DNA of 64,000 bases, from NCBI GenBank assembly GCA_003550305.1, contig QKYT01000044.1, forward strand, positions 205,260 to 269,259, read 5' to 3'. This DNA is from Glomus cerebriforme. Its lineage: Eukaryota > Glomeromycota > Glomeromycetes > Glomerales > Glomeraceae. A program made the translations under genes and the position numbers. Shown piece after piece: positions 1 through 9,346 of the stretch (positions within the stretch are counted from its first letter, which is position 1; the number at the start of each line of letters is the position of its first letter). A model generated the notes under the pieces. That model saw only the letters and a list, made by a program, of their open reading frames with translations. It did no database searches and was not told where the DNA came from.

Positions 1-187
1 ANTNANNNNANNTTTTTNNNAAAAAAAATNNGTAAATCAGTTCAGTTTTCAGTATTTATCGACCGGTATCGGTTTNGTCAAAAACTGAACTGAATGTTTN
101 GGTAAATTACCAATACCGATACNGATAATTTCAGTTCAGTATCAGTTTTGGCAAATATCGAACTGAACTGAACCGATTGGAGCCCTA
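1..187. mobile_element. Right end of a hAT-like element, subterminal repeats
   Basis: The segment is built of degenerate short motifs on both strands around TTCAGTTCAGT and ACTGAACTGA, spaced like the subterminal transposase-binding repeats of hAT elements. It ends in GGAGCCCTA. Read from the other strand this is TAGGGCTCC, which fits the TAG-type termini common in hAT transposons. The next eight bases, TACATAAT, would be the target duplication, but the partner copy lies outside the window. The first 35 bases and scattered positions are N. The decayed coding sequence resumes immediately to the right, so this element probably inserted into and truncated that gene. Family assignment is inference. 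Confidence 0.45.
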
Positions 188-1810
188 TACATAATAGCAT
201 TGAGTTTGGAGCTGCAGATCATAAACGACGTAAGGAAGTAATTAAAGTCCGAATAATTAAACATCTTCGTGAAAAAATGGAGAAAGATTACAGGGCTTAT
301 ATGGCAAGATCTATGATGCAAAATTATTTGCAATTCCGATATTCAAATACAAAAGAAGCACAAAGACATCATCATCCTGCACAAATATGCCTGGCGGCTG
401 TTGGAAGAAATGAGATGAGTGATCATGTTGATGAACATTATTGTTTGGCATCAATAAAAGGTGTAAAGTCATTTGCATCAGCTTTTTCACAAGATGTTGT
501 TCTGATTTCACAGGATAATAAAGTAAAGGTATCTATTGTTATTTATAATTTATCTTGTAATTTTAAATTAATATTTAAGTTCTTTGTGTAGGTTCCATTA
601 GGAATTGCTGCAGTTGGGAAAACATTTAAAGCCATGCAAAAGGCGCAAAACATAAGCTAATACCATCTGTTTACCTAGTGATTAATCCAGATAATACAAA
701 TGATTCTTTGCGTTCTAGTAAAATGAGGATTTTATTCGCCCTGAATATTTTTTAGATACATCATATGAAATGCATATGGTTGATCTTATAACAATCATTG
801 AAGAAGAACCCTTTCATGAATTTACACATCACGAAGACTCAGTCAAACCTATTTGGTGCTTATTAACAGATGGTGGACCAAATAAAAATCTCCAATTTTT
901 TGCAAATATTTCAAAATATTTGCTTATTTTCAAAAAACTTGATCTGGATTATCTTACAGTACAAACACATGCATCTGAACAATCTGCATTTAACCCGGTA
1001 GAACGAAGTATAGCATCTCTTTCTGGTAAATTGGCAGGCATTGTATTAAATGCATTTAATTATGATAATCATCTTGGCAATATGAATGGGCATGCTAATA
1101 CTGTAATTGATGAAGGACTTGGGCATAGAAACTTTAAACATGCTGGAGAACATTTTTGTGAACTTTGGAATCGTGATCCTATTAACAGACAACCAGTTAT
1201 TTCCACATATGTTGAAGAGTATGATGATACTATATTTTCAGATATTTAAGAAGAAATATGAGAATGAATTGATCATCATTCACAGATTTGCAGATACTCT
1301 CTTGATTTGCGCAAATGTGATGATAGAAGTTGCTGTAGACCACCACGAACTCCTGATGCTTTTGAACTTTTATCATTAAACAATGGCTTTCTTCCTCCTG
1401 TTATGCAAGGTCGGGATAAGCATTTTCTTAGTTTACTGCATACATTGAAGTATTATTATAATTGGCTTCCTGGTTATGATGAGCATTGTCCAAGTATTTC
1501 ACCTGAATTATACCACGAACTTGTGTGTAAAAGGTGTGGTAAGTATTTTCCAACAAAATCATTTATGAAAAAGCATATCAAAGTTATGCATTCAAATAGA
1601 AAAGAGAGTATGGGGCAAGTAATTCAAAAAAATGTTCAATCTATAATTTTGGCAAAAAGTCATGGTATAGAGACGAAAAATACAAATCAATTTGTTGATG
1701 ATGAAGCCGCAACTACAAGTGGAGTAAAAGATGATGTGCAAATCAATAAACAGCCAACAAAAGGTGGTAATAGGTGCATAGAAAATAGTGTTAAGAATTC
1801 GCGCCCCTGA
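188..1810 (+). pseudogene. Decayed transposase-like gene with C-terminal C2H2 finger
   Basis: Coding similarity starts just right of the hAT-like end, in frame with the ATG at 277 (open to 528), and is therefore 5'-truncated. A likely intron spans about 529-591. Frameshifts follow near 650 (between QKAQN and HKLIPSVYL) and near 740 (joining RPEYFLDTS to the frame opening at 770). The main block, 770-1246, carries CLLTDGGPN and QSAFNPVERS. Three in-frame stops near 1247-1264 (TAA, TGA, TGA) separate it from the same-frame continuation 1265-1810, which has a Cys-rich stretch (CDDRSCCRPPRTP) and a C2H2 finger (CKRCGKYF, then HIKVMH). I recall the family as highly multiplied in glomeromycotan genomes. 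The LTDGGP motif suggests a DDE-type nuclease core. This copy cannot encode a full protein. Confidence 0.7.
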
Positions 1811-2978
1811 AAACTAAGATCATTTAACGCTTGAATTAATTTCATATTATGTGATTTTGTAACATGAAATAAAAATCTTCAATAAATACAATAAATATTC
1901 ATTGAGTCAATTAATAACTTGAAAAAATTTTATTTTTTTATTTTTATTTAAAATTTTATTAATTATATGATATCAATGATNNAAAATTATTTTCATGTGT
2001 TTAGCTNCACAGATGGGCAAAATTCATTGTTTAAAATTTATTTTTACTATTTTATTANTAAAAACTTATTAAATTTATTGTTTTACTATTTAAATCTTAT
2101 TAAATTTTTATTATTTTTATTATTATTTATCAATGATCGAGACATCGGGTATATTAAAATTATTGATCATGTGTTTAGTTACATAATTTCCTTAAATAGA
2201 AATGATGACAAAGGGAGGGGAGGAGTCAAAAATCTCAAAAATAAAATGACGTCATTTCTGGCCATCCCCTTAAATTACTTGATTTAAGGTATTTTTTATA
2301 AGTTCGTATTATACTAATATAATTGGTTGGTGATTATAAAGAAGAAATTTTTTATATGATTACTATTTAATCGGGATAGCAATTTGGTGTGATAGTGATT
2401 ATAGGGCATTTGTGACTATAAAGAAGGATTTTTATATATAATAAGATCAGAACTGACAAATAATATGATTAAAGGGAATTGTGACTATAAAGGAGATAAT
2501 TATATAGAGGGACAACTGTATTTCGCTACAAAAATTATTCTATATATATGGTTTATTCATTACATACACTATTTCACTAGTCTATTTATGTCTATTTATT
2601 TCTATAATTTATCCATTAATATATTATACATGAATAACGTGATGACTACAACATTTATAAATATAAATATATATAAAATATTCAAAGAAAAATGCATAAT
2701 TAAAAGCATTTTATTACAAAAAAAATTTTATTGCTTAAGAAAAAAAAAAAAACTTTATTATATTAAAATAGAAAAAAATATCAAAGAAAAAAAAATTTTT
2801 TATAAAAAATAAACTATATTAAATATCAGGTAATTGAAAAAATAAATTTTATAAAAACATATGATTTAATATGAAGTCACTATGATAACCGAATCATCAA
2901 GTAATAATATTCATATTTATTTATTAGTTAAATAATAATAGAAAAAAATATTTTAAAAACTCTTTCATTTATTATATA
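1811..2978. other. AT-rich intergenic DNA, no gene seen
   Basis: This stretch is almost pure A/T with a few N positions. Short open frames (for example 1967-2287 and 2465-2812) have composition-driven residues (I, F, L, Y, N, K) and no domain, so I do not call them genes. It contains one MITE-like terminus at 2492-2518, listed separately. Confidence 0.6.
2492..2518. mobile_element. Solo terminus of the TA-flanked CAGT MITE family
   Basis: The segment reads through TATATAGAGGGACAACTG followed by TA. It nearly matches the right end of the complete MITE at 6652-6837 (TATAGAGGGACGACTG then TA). No matching left terminus is recognisable upstream, so this is a truncated or internally decayed copy. 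Confidence 0.5.
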
Positions 2979-3204
2979 TAGTGTTTTGAACAAATCAGTT
3001 CAGATTAGATTTGATTTAAATCTAATCTAAATCTGATTTAAAATTGATCTGAATTGATCTGAATCTGACTAGATTTGAATCTAAACTAATCTGAAACTAA
3101 TTCAGATTTGAACCAAACTGATCTGAATCTAATTATTTAAAACTGAACTGAATTAATACTGATTCAAATTTGAAATTGAACTAATCTGAATTTAATTGTT
3201 CATC

Positions 3205-4440
3205 CAGTTTTCTAAAAAGAAAGAAGGAAGATATTAATTATATTTTCTAAAAGTAAAAAAATAAAAAGAAATAAATGAACTCACTTTTTAGTTCGTTTGT
3301 TCAAATTTTTATTCATTCAGCTTCATCTATTCATTCAGTTTCCTAAAAAGAAGAGAAAGGAAATATTAATTATATTTTTTGAAAATTAAAAAATGAAAAG
3401 AAATAAACAAACTAATTTCTTAATTTATTTGTCCAAGTTTTGTTTGTTCAACTTCGTCTGTTCATCCAGTTTTCTAAAAAGAAGAGAAGAGAGATATTAG
3501 GCCTGTTCATTTCTGATTGATTGGAATTTTGATTGGGATTTGAGTTGATAAATATTAGCTGATAGGATTGTGTAACTCAATCAGTAACCCAATTATTCAG
3601 ACCTAAAAAAAAGTAGTTTTTTTTTGATCATGTTTTTAAAAATGAGTAAAATTAACGAAAACAAATGTACTTATTGGTTAAAGTTAAAATTTTTTTGTGA
3701 TCACGATTAGCTAACTCAATTCTGATTTTTGATCATATATTCAGATTGATTAACAGATTTTGTGATCAAAAATCTGAACAATCAGAAATGAACAGACCTA
3801 TTAATTATGTTTTCTGAAAGTAAGAAAATGAAAAGAAATAAATAAACTTACTTTTTAGTTTATTCATTTAAATTCCATTCATTTAACTTTATCTGTTCAT
3901 CTAGTTTTCTAAAAAGAAAAGAAAATGTTTTGAAAGTTAAAAAATAAAAAAAAACAAATGAACTTACTTTTTAGTTCATTTGTTTAAGTTTTATTCATTT
4001 GATTTTGTCTGTTCATCCAGTTTCCTAAAAATAAAGAAGGGAAATATTAATTATATTCTTTGAAAGTAAAAAAAAATGAAAAAAATGAACAAATTCTTTT
4101 AGTTCTTTCATTCAAGTTCTATTTATTCAGCTTCATCTGTTCATCTGATTTTTTTAAAAAAAAGAGAAAAGGAGAATGTTAATTATGTTTTCTAATAATT
4201 AATAAAGTAAAAAAAGAATAAACTTACGTTCATTCAAGATTTCAGTCATCTGTTTATCTGGATTTCCTAAAAAAAAAAGGGTGATATTAGTTATGTTTCC
4301 TTAAGTAAAAAAAAAATAAATAAAAGAATAAACTTATCTTTAGTTTATTTAGGAACTATTCGTTTAGATTTCTCCATTCATCCAGATTCTGTCTCTAAAA
4401 AAAAAAGGAAAAATTAAATAAAAATAAAAAAAAACTTATA
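3205..4440. repeat. Degenerate minisatellite, about eight units of 115-132 bp
   Basis: Units begin CAGTTTTCTAAAAAGAA, pass through GATATTAATTATATTTTCT, an A-rich stretch, AACTTACTTTTTAGTT and CATTCAGCTTCATCTGTTC, then restart. Unit starts are near 3207, 3339, 3468, (split unit resuming at 3799), 3900, 4018, 4146, 4259 and 4382. Units diverge toward the right. The array fills the middle of the hAT-type element. One unit is interrupted by the inverted-repeat element at 3500-3798. Confidence 0.75.
3500..3798. mobile_element. 299-bp inverted-repeat MITE nested in the minisatellite
   Basis: The left end GGCCTGTTCATTTCTGATTG matches the right end read in reverse (GGTCTGTTCATTTCTGATTG) with one mismatch. 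The element is flanked by TATTA on both sides (3495-3499 and 3799-3803). Removing it with one TATTA restores GATATTAATTATG, the consensus at this position in neighbouring units, so both the insertion and its 5-bp duplication can be read directly. The interior keeps more internal complementarity (TGATCA-containing arms). It has no coding capacity. The GGCCTGTTC start recalls PIF/Harbinger (Tourist) MITEs, but those usually duplicate TTA or TAA, so the superfamily is left open. Confidence 0.8.
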
Positions 4441-4635
4441 TATGCAGATTTGAATCTGATCAGATTTTTTGTAAGTTGTAACATAATCTGATCTGATCAG
4501 ATCAGATTCAAATCAGATTTATTTGATTCAGGTCAGATCTATAGATCTTAAATTTTGCAAACTGATTTGAATCCATTTCAGATCAAATTTGCAAATTCAG
4601 ATCAGTTCAGATTTTTTTGAAATACTAATTATATA

Positions 4636-5880
4636 TTCTATCTATTCTAATTTATTAATTAATTTATTAGATATAATTATTTCTTTAAGATTATAAATAT
4701 AAACTAAATAAATAATATAATAGTTAATTATTATAATTTTATTTAAATAGCATATCTGCTGATCTGTAAAATTGGCCTAAATTAAGATTTTGATAAAAAT
4801 TTAGCTGTAAAATAGGATTTACATTATACAAACCTAAATTAAATATGTGTTACANATTTAAACAGTTCANAATTATCTGAAAATAAAAAAAAAATTTTAA
4901 TCTATATTTAAAAATAATGATAGTAAGCACTTCTTTACTCAATCACTTTTCAATCACTTTTTCATTAAGTGAACCAAAAAAGTTTGTAGGCATATATAGC
5001 AGTTATTTCTTAAACAGTAAGTAAAAAAAATACATTAATATTTGTTATTTATAGGAAAAAAAATCTTTTTATTTATTTTAACTTTAGTTTTCTTTGCTTT
5101 TTTTTGTAAAAATATATGTAAAATAAAAGATATAAGAATTTTGAAAAGTTTTTTCTTTTTTTGTTTAATAAACTAATTTTATACAACTTACTCATTACTT
5201 TTTATTATTGTTTTATTAGACTTATTCAATTAAAGTTCTTAAAAAGCAAATAAATTTTTTAAATAAGGTAAAAGGACTCTGAAATCTTCTTTTTTTGGTA
5301 AGAAATGTAATTTTAAAATATTTTTTATGATGGGTTTTATGTAAATTATATAATCGTTAATTTCTTGGCGTACATGTATGCTAATCGAATGATTTTATAT
5401 TTATTTGAAAGCTGAAAACTTGCTTCAGCTTAGNAATCAAAAANCAATAAGATTGGATCACTGNATGTNGANATATTAACNATNNAGTAAAAAAATTAAA
5501 AATTAATGCATTGAACGCATTTATTCAATAACCAGTAATTATTTTTATCTGATTTTAGATTTATTAGATAGGTCTTGTTTTCTTCTTTCAAATGAATATA
5601 AATTCATTCGTCTACCATATGTATAACCCAAGATATTTGCAATTTTGTCATAAGAATTATATTCTGATTTTATAATTTTAACGTTACTTATATTAAAAAA
5701 AATTAAATAATTAATTTTGTGCATCAGATAATGTAGATCTATTATTATCACATGACTTTTAATGTTGCTTTCATTTGGCGAATCTATTTTGTAGATGTAG
5801 CACATAATTTCACAAATTGGCGCATATGGTTAATAATTATATATTTATAAATTTTCTAATTAATAAAAATATTTAATATT
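4636..5880. other. AT-rich DNA with ambiguous bases, no gene seen
   Basis: Low-complexity A/T sequence with N positions clustered near 4855-4870 and 5434-5485, which suggests collapsed or poorly resolved repeats. An 86-codon minus-strand frame at 5545-5805 has no recognisable motif or partner exon and is not called. Confidence 0.55.
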
Positions 5881-7800
5881 ATAGCACTCTTCCTGATGAT
5901 CCCCTTGCTCATTTTTTTCAAGAAGTTTGGAAAAGAAAAGTTGCACTTTTTGGCCATTTTGCTTTATGAAAGTGGTTTTTTAATCATAAGAAAAGTGTTG
6001 CTATATTGCTGGAGTCAACTACAAAGCTTTAGGAAATATGGATACTAATCTCTGACTCACCAAATTTCTTTACAAGTCAAGTTTATGATAATTTCCAGTT
6101 ACCATCATCTTTTTCAAAGTTGATATCTAAGAGGTCATTTGGTATTTCCAGATACTCTTTTTTTTGCACAAGGTGAAGGAAAAGACTTGTGACTGCTTCT
6201 GGTGAATCCAGAAGTTAGCTTAGTATGAAGTTTCTTTGGAAGTAAAGACCTTTTCATAGAGTTAAAGCGTGGGCTTGGATAATAAGAAAGCTTTTTCTGG
6301 TATTTTAAGTATAGGAGAAAGTAATCCAGCTAATTTGATGTTTGGTTGTCTTTTGTTTTTATTTTAATTTTCATTTTCTGGTTACTTTTAGGTGTCTCTC
6401 TCTAAGTAGTTCCTGGAAAGGCGCAGCTTACTATTTTTTTCTTCATACTCGCTACTTTAAGTGGGGGAGTGAGAGTATCCGAAATTTGAACTGCAGCTGA
6501 TCATTGTTATATGATTGGTTCCTATTGTTGTTACATTTCTTTTAGTTTAGTTTTATAGTTAGTGATTCCTTTTGTATACCCTTAAGGTATGGTTTTGATT
6601 GGTTAGTTGATGAAAAATTTTATCTGCTTGCACTTTTCTTATTTTTGTATACAGTCATCCCTCTTTATAAGCACCCCTTATTTAGTCACACCCCCCTTAT
6701 AAGCACATTTATGCTTGGCTCAAGTTACTATTAATATTATTAAAAAAAACCTCCTCTATAGTCATATCATATAGGTTTTTTATAATCACACCTTTTTTTT
6801 CAGTTCCAAGGGGTGTAATTATATAGAGGGACGACTGTACTGGAAATTTTCTCTCAGTTTATTCAGCAAGTAGCGTCAGGATACTACCTTTCTGTTTTTC
6901 TAACCTCATCTGCCTAGATTATTACTTGCATTGTCAGAAGTAGCTTTATGCTGAATTCATGTAATTAACTTTGTAGAGTCATTGGATCGAAATGTGAAGA
7001 AATTGTCTACAAAGGATGAAAGCAGAGATTCGATTGATATGCGCAATTTTGGAAATTAAAGTATGCCTGTAACCAAGTTCTGGAAGCCATTGGAAAACTT
7101 ATTCGTTGTATTTTCTTGTTCTTCTGGAGACTGACATCAGCATTCAGCTTCTATAAAGTTATCAATATTTCTAACTGGTTTGAAGACCCAAATTGATTTG
7201 AAGGGAAATTTAAGTGACCTGAAGGAGATTAGGTCTAATTGGTAAGCAATAGAAGATTTTGTTTTAGGATGATGAAAGATGGGAGAATAATCTAAGAGAC
7301 CCAGGCAGAGATCATTTTAGGTGAGATCATATGTATAGGGTTGGATAGGAAGGGTGTTAGCAAGTTAGAGAAAATAGCATTAAAAAAAGTATATAAAATT
7401 CCATTAACAAGAATGGTAGTTTTTATTGCGAGGCAAAGGTATCCTTCTAAGTACTCCATTTTTTAAGGGCAAGACAAGACTTCTTAGGCTGAATACATAT
7501 AGAATTATACTATACAGTTTGATAATAGTGGTCTTTTTTCCACCTTGCTTCTCTGGTAGGTATGAAGTAACTTTGTCGGGTCTTCTGCTCCTCTCCAAGA
7601 CTGTAGGCATGTATAGATGTCTAAGAAAGGGTGGTAACATCTTTCACCTACAATAGAGAAAGTGCATACCTTTGATCAGTTATGATGACTTTAATTAAAT
7701 AAGAGTAACATGTAATTAATCATACTAATTTAGTATGCTAATGGTGTATTCTTGAATAATTATTAATAAAATTGGTATGCGTTTAAGGTTTAAAAAAAAA
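5881..7800 (+). mobile_element. Decayed retroelement-like tract, GC-richer than flanks
   Basis: Base composition shifts visibly here to a more balanced, complex sequence. One frame from 5886 reads as coding-like for over 90 codons with only isolated stops (DDPLAHFFQEVWKRK, then after a stop KWFFNHKKSVAILLEST), as in a dead gene. At 6459-6469 there is a purine run, AAGTGGGGGAG, directly followed by TG, resembling the polypurine tract and LTR start of Copia-type retrotransposons. The tract ends in a run of A near 7790-7800. I could not find a paired LTR, primer-binding site or recognisable reverse transcriptase, so the class is only a suggestion. It is interrupted by the MITE at 6652-6837. Confidence 0.3.
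6652..6837. mobile_element. 186-bp TA-flanked MITE (Tc1/mariner-pogo type ends)
   Basis: The ends are CAGTCATCCCTCTTTATAA on the left and, read in reverse, CAGTCGTCCCTCTATATAA on the right. TA dinucleotides lie immediately outside (6650-6651 and 6838-6839). TA duplication and CAGT-type ends are characteristic of Tc1/mariner-superfamily MITEs, including pogo/Fot relatives. The interior repeats words like TATAATCACACC and TATAAGCACACC in both orientations. It splits the older retroelement-like tract, so it is the younger insertion. A solo end of the same family lies at 2492-2518. Confidence 0.8.
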
Positions 7801-7855
7801 TATTTAATATTATATTTATTTTACTTTTCTACTTTTTAAAATATTATTTAATAAA

Positions 7856-8255
7856 GGATTTTGTAATTTATCACCATAGTGATGCATCGCCAATATTACG
7901 TGATTCATAATTCTGGCTGGAATTAAATAATCTGCAATAAAATTACCTTTTTAAAAATTTTGCATAACCCAAAATTTCAATTTTCGAGCGAAATAAAATT
8001 GTCTTTTTTGATTGTGTAATATTACCTAAGATTTAAATAAGGATATTTTTGCCAGTGTTATAAAATTTGGGCAAAATTAAATATGTGATGAATAACATGT
8101 GATAAATAGTATTTATCATACCGAAAAAATTCTAAGTCCCTAGAATAAATAGTAAAAATGAAAACTACGGTGTGACGCAGGGGGTGACAAATTATTATAT
8201 AATATAAGTCACGTGAAGTGGTGATGCATCGCCATGGTGATAAATTACTTTTTTC
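7856..8255 (+). mobile_element. 400-bp Mutator-type MITE, copy A
   Basis: The left terminus is GGATTTTGTAATTTATCACC continuing into ATAGTGATGCATCGCC. The right terminus in reverse is GAAAAAAGTAATTTATCACC continuing into ATGGCGATGCATCACC. This gives inverted repeats of about 36 bp. Both ends are flanked by the identical 9-mer TTTAATAAA (7847-7855 and 8256-8264), the duplication length typical of Mutator-like elements. The interior contains the near-palindrome ATTCTGGCTGGAAT. It has no coding capacity. It is the inverted twin of the copy at 8935-9337. Confidence 0.85.
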
Positions 8256-8934
8256 TTTAATAAATATTATAATCTTTAGCTAATTTAAATTTTTTAAACT
8301 AAATTAAAACTATTATATTTAAAGGAAAAATTTAAATAATACTTAATATATTCTTATATAAAAATTAAATATTTAAATCTTACATAGTATTTTATAAAAT
8401 AAGTAAAAATATATAATAAATAATTTTTTAAGACTTTATAAAGAGAGAGAAAATATAATCCATATATTTAAATTCTATTAATTTTTTAATTTTAGTAAAA
8501 GTATTTATAATTCTATTTAAATTATATAAAATATACTAAATGTAAGATATAGTGTTTAATAAATTTCATATCTATATAATTAAAAATATTTGTGTGTAAC
8601 TATAATGTTTAGATTAACTGTATAAATAAATGCTTTAAAGTTATGTAACCTAATTACATTATGTTATATAAAGTCCAAAAAAGAAAATTTTATTTTCTAC
8701 AAAAATTGGACCAAATGGTAAATTTTAATTAGGTTACATAAGCAAATTTGTATAGGGTTATACAAATTCCAAAAAAGGAAATTGATATACATACACATAA
8801 TTCTGGCCAGAATTAAAAATTATAAATAAAATTTTAAAACCCGTTGCAAAGCAATGGGTAGCAAACTAGTTTAAATTAATTTAATTAATTTAAAATTTAA
8901 ATTAGTACATAATTATAAAAAGAAATAATATATA
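8256..8934. other. AT-rich DNA with related repeat fragments between the two MITEs
   Basis: The stretch is mostly low-complexity A/T. From about 8630 to 8830 it carries a diverged segment related to the MITE interiors: GTTATATAAAGTCC, a TTTTTCTACAAAAATT-like run, and the near-palindrome ATTCTGGCCAGAAT near 8800. It ends in the Helitron-like terminus listed separately. Confidence 0.5.
8839..8869 (+). mobile_element. Helitron-like 3' terminus (hairpin plus CTAG)
   Basis: ACCCGTTGC (8839-8847), a three-base loop AAA, then GCAATGGGT (8851-8859) form a nine-pair stem with one G-T pair. Six bases later comes CTAG (8866-8869) followed by T. A short GC-rich hairpin just upstream of a CTRR end, inserted before T, is the standard 3' signature of Helitrons. 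A matching TC 5' end was not identified, so element length and orientation beyond this end are unknown. Confidence 0.55.
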
Positions 8935-9337
8935 GAAAAAAGTAATTTATCATCATGGCGATGCATCACCATCCTGTTACGTGATCTATTATATCATGTG
9001 ACTTATACTATATAATAATTTGTCATTCTCTGCATCACACCGTAGTTTTCTATTTTTACTATTTATTCTAGAGACAGAATTTTTTTAATATAATAAATAT
9101 TATTTATCACATATTAATTTTGCTTAAATTTTAAATGCTAGCCAAATTTTTCTTATTTGGATATTAGATAATGTTATACAGTCCAAATAAGAAATTTTAT
9201 TTCTCTCAAAAATTAAAATTTTGGATTATACAAGATTTTCAAAAAGGCAATTTTATTACAGATCATTTAATTCTGGCCGGAATTATGAATCATGTGATAC
9301 TGGCGATGCATCACCATGGTGATAAATTATGAAATCC
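8935..9337 (-). mobile_element. 403-bp Mutator-type MITE, copy B (inverted)
   Basis: It starts GAAAAAAGTAATTTATCATC and ends GATAAATTATGAAATCC, the same termini as copy A in opposite order, so the element is inverted relative to it. The perfect 9-mer TAATATATA flanks it (8926-8934 and 9338-9346). The interior has ATTCTGGCCGGAAT in place of copy A's ATTCTGGCTGGAAT. Different 9-mers at the two copies show independent insertions of one family rather than a local inverted duplication. Confidence 0.85.
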
Positions 9338-9346
9338 TAATATATA

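Larger units (their letters stand above)
2979..4627. mobile_element. Non-autonomous hAT-type element, 1649 bp, 8-bp target duplication
   Basis: The left end begins TAGTGTTTTGAAC and the right end, read on the minus strand, begins TAGTATTTCAAA, giving imperfect terminal inverted repeats. Both ends are flanked by the same octamer, ATTATATA (2971-2978 and 4628-4635); an 8-bp duplication is the hAT signature. About 200 bases inside each end are packed with degenerate copies of CAGATTTGAATCTGAT-like words in both orientations, typical of subterminal transposase-binding repeats. The interior is a minisatellite, and no transposase frame exists. The flanking DNA is AT-rich, so a chance octamer match is possible, but its exact placement at the inverted-repeat ends argues otherwise. 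Confidence 0.7.

Noticed and set aside
5545..5805. 86-codon minus-strand open frame
   Set aside because: Composition is what AT-rich DNA yields by chance, no motif is recognised, no partner exon was found, and it sits in a low-quality repeat-rich stretch.
7404..7656. Overlapping open frames on both strands
   Set aside because: They are mirror frames within the decayed retroelement-like tract, with no recognisable domain on either strand.
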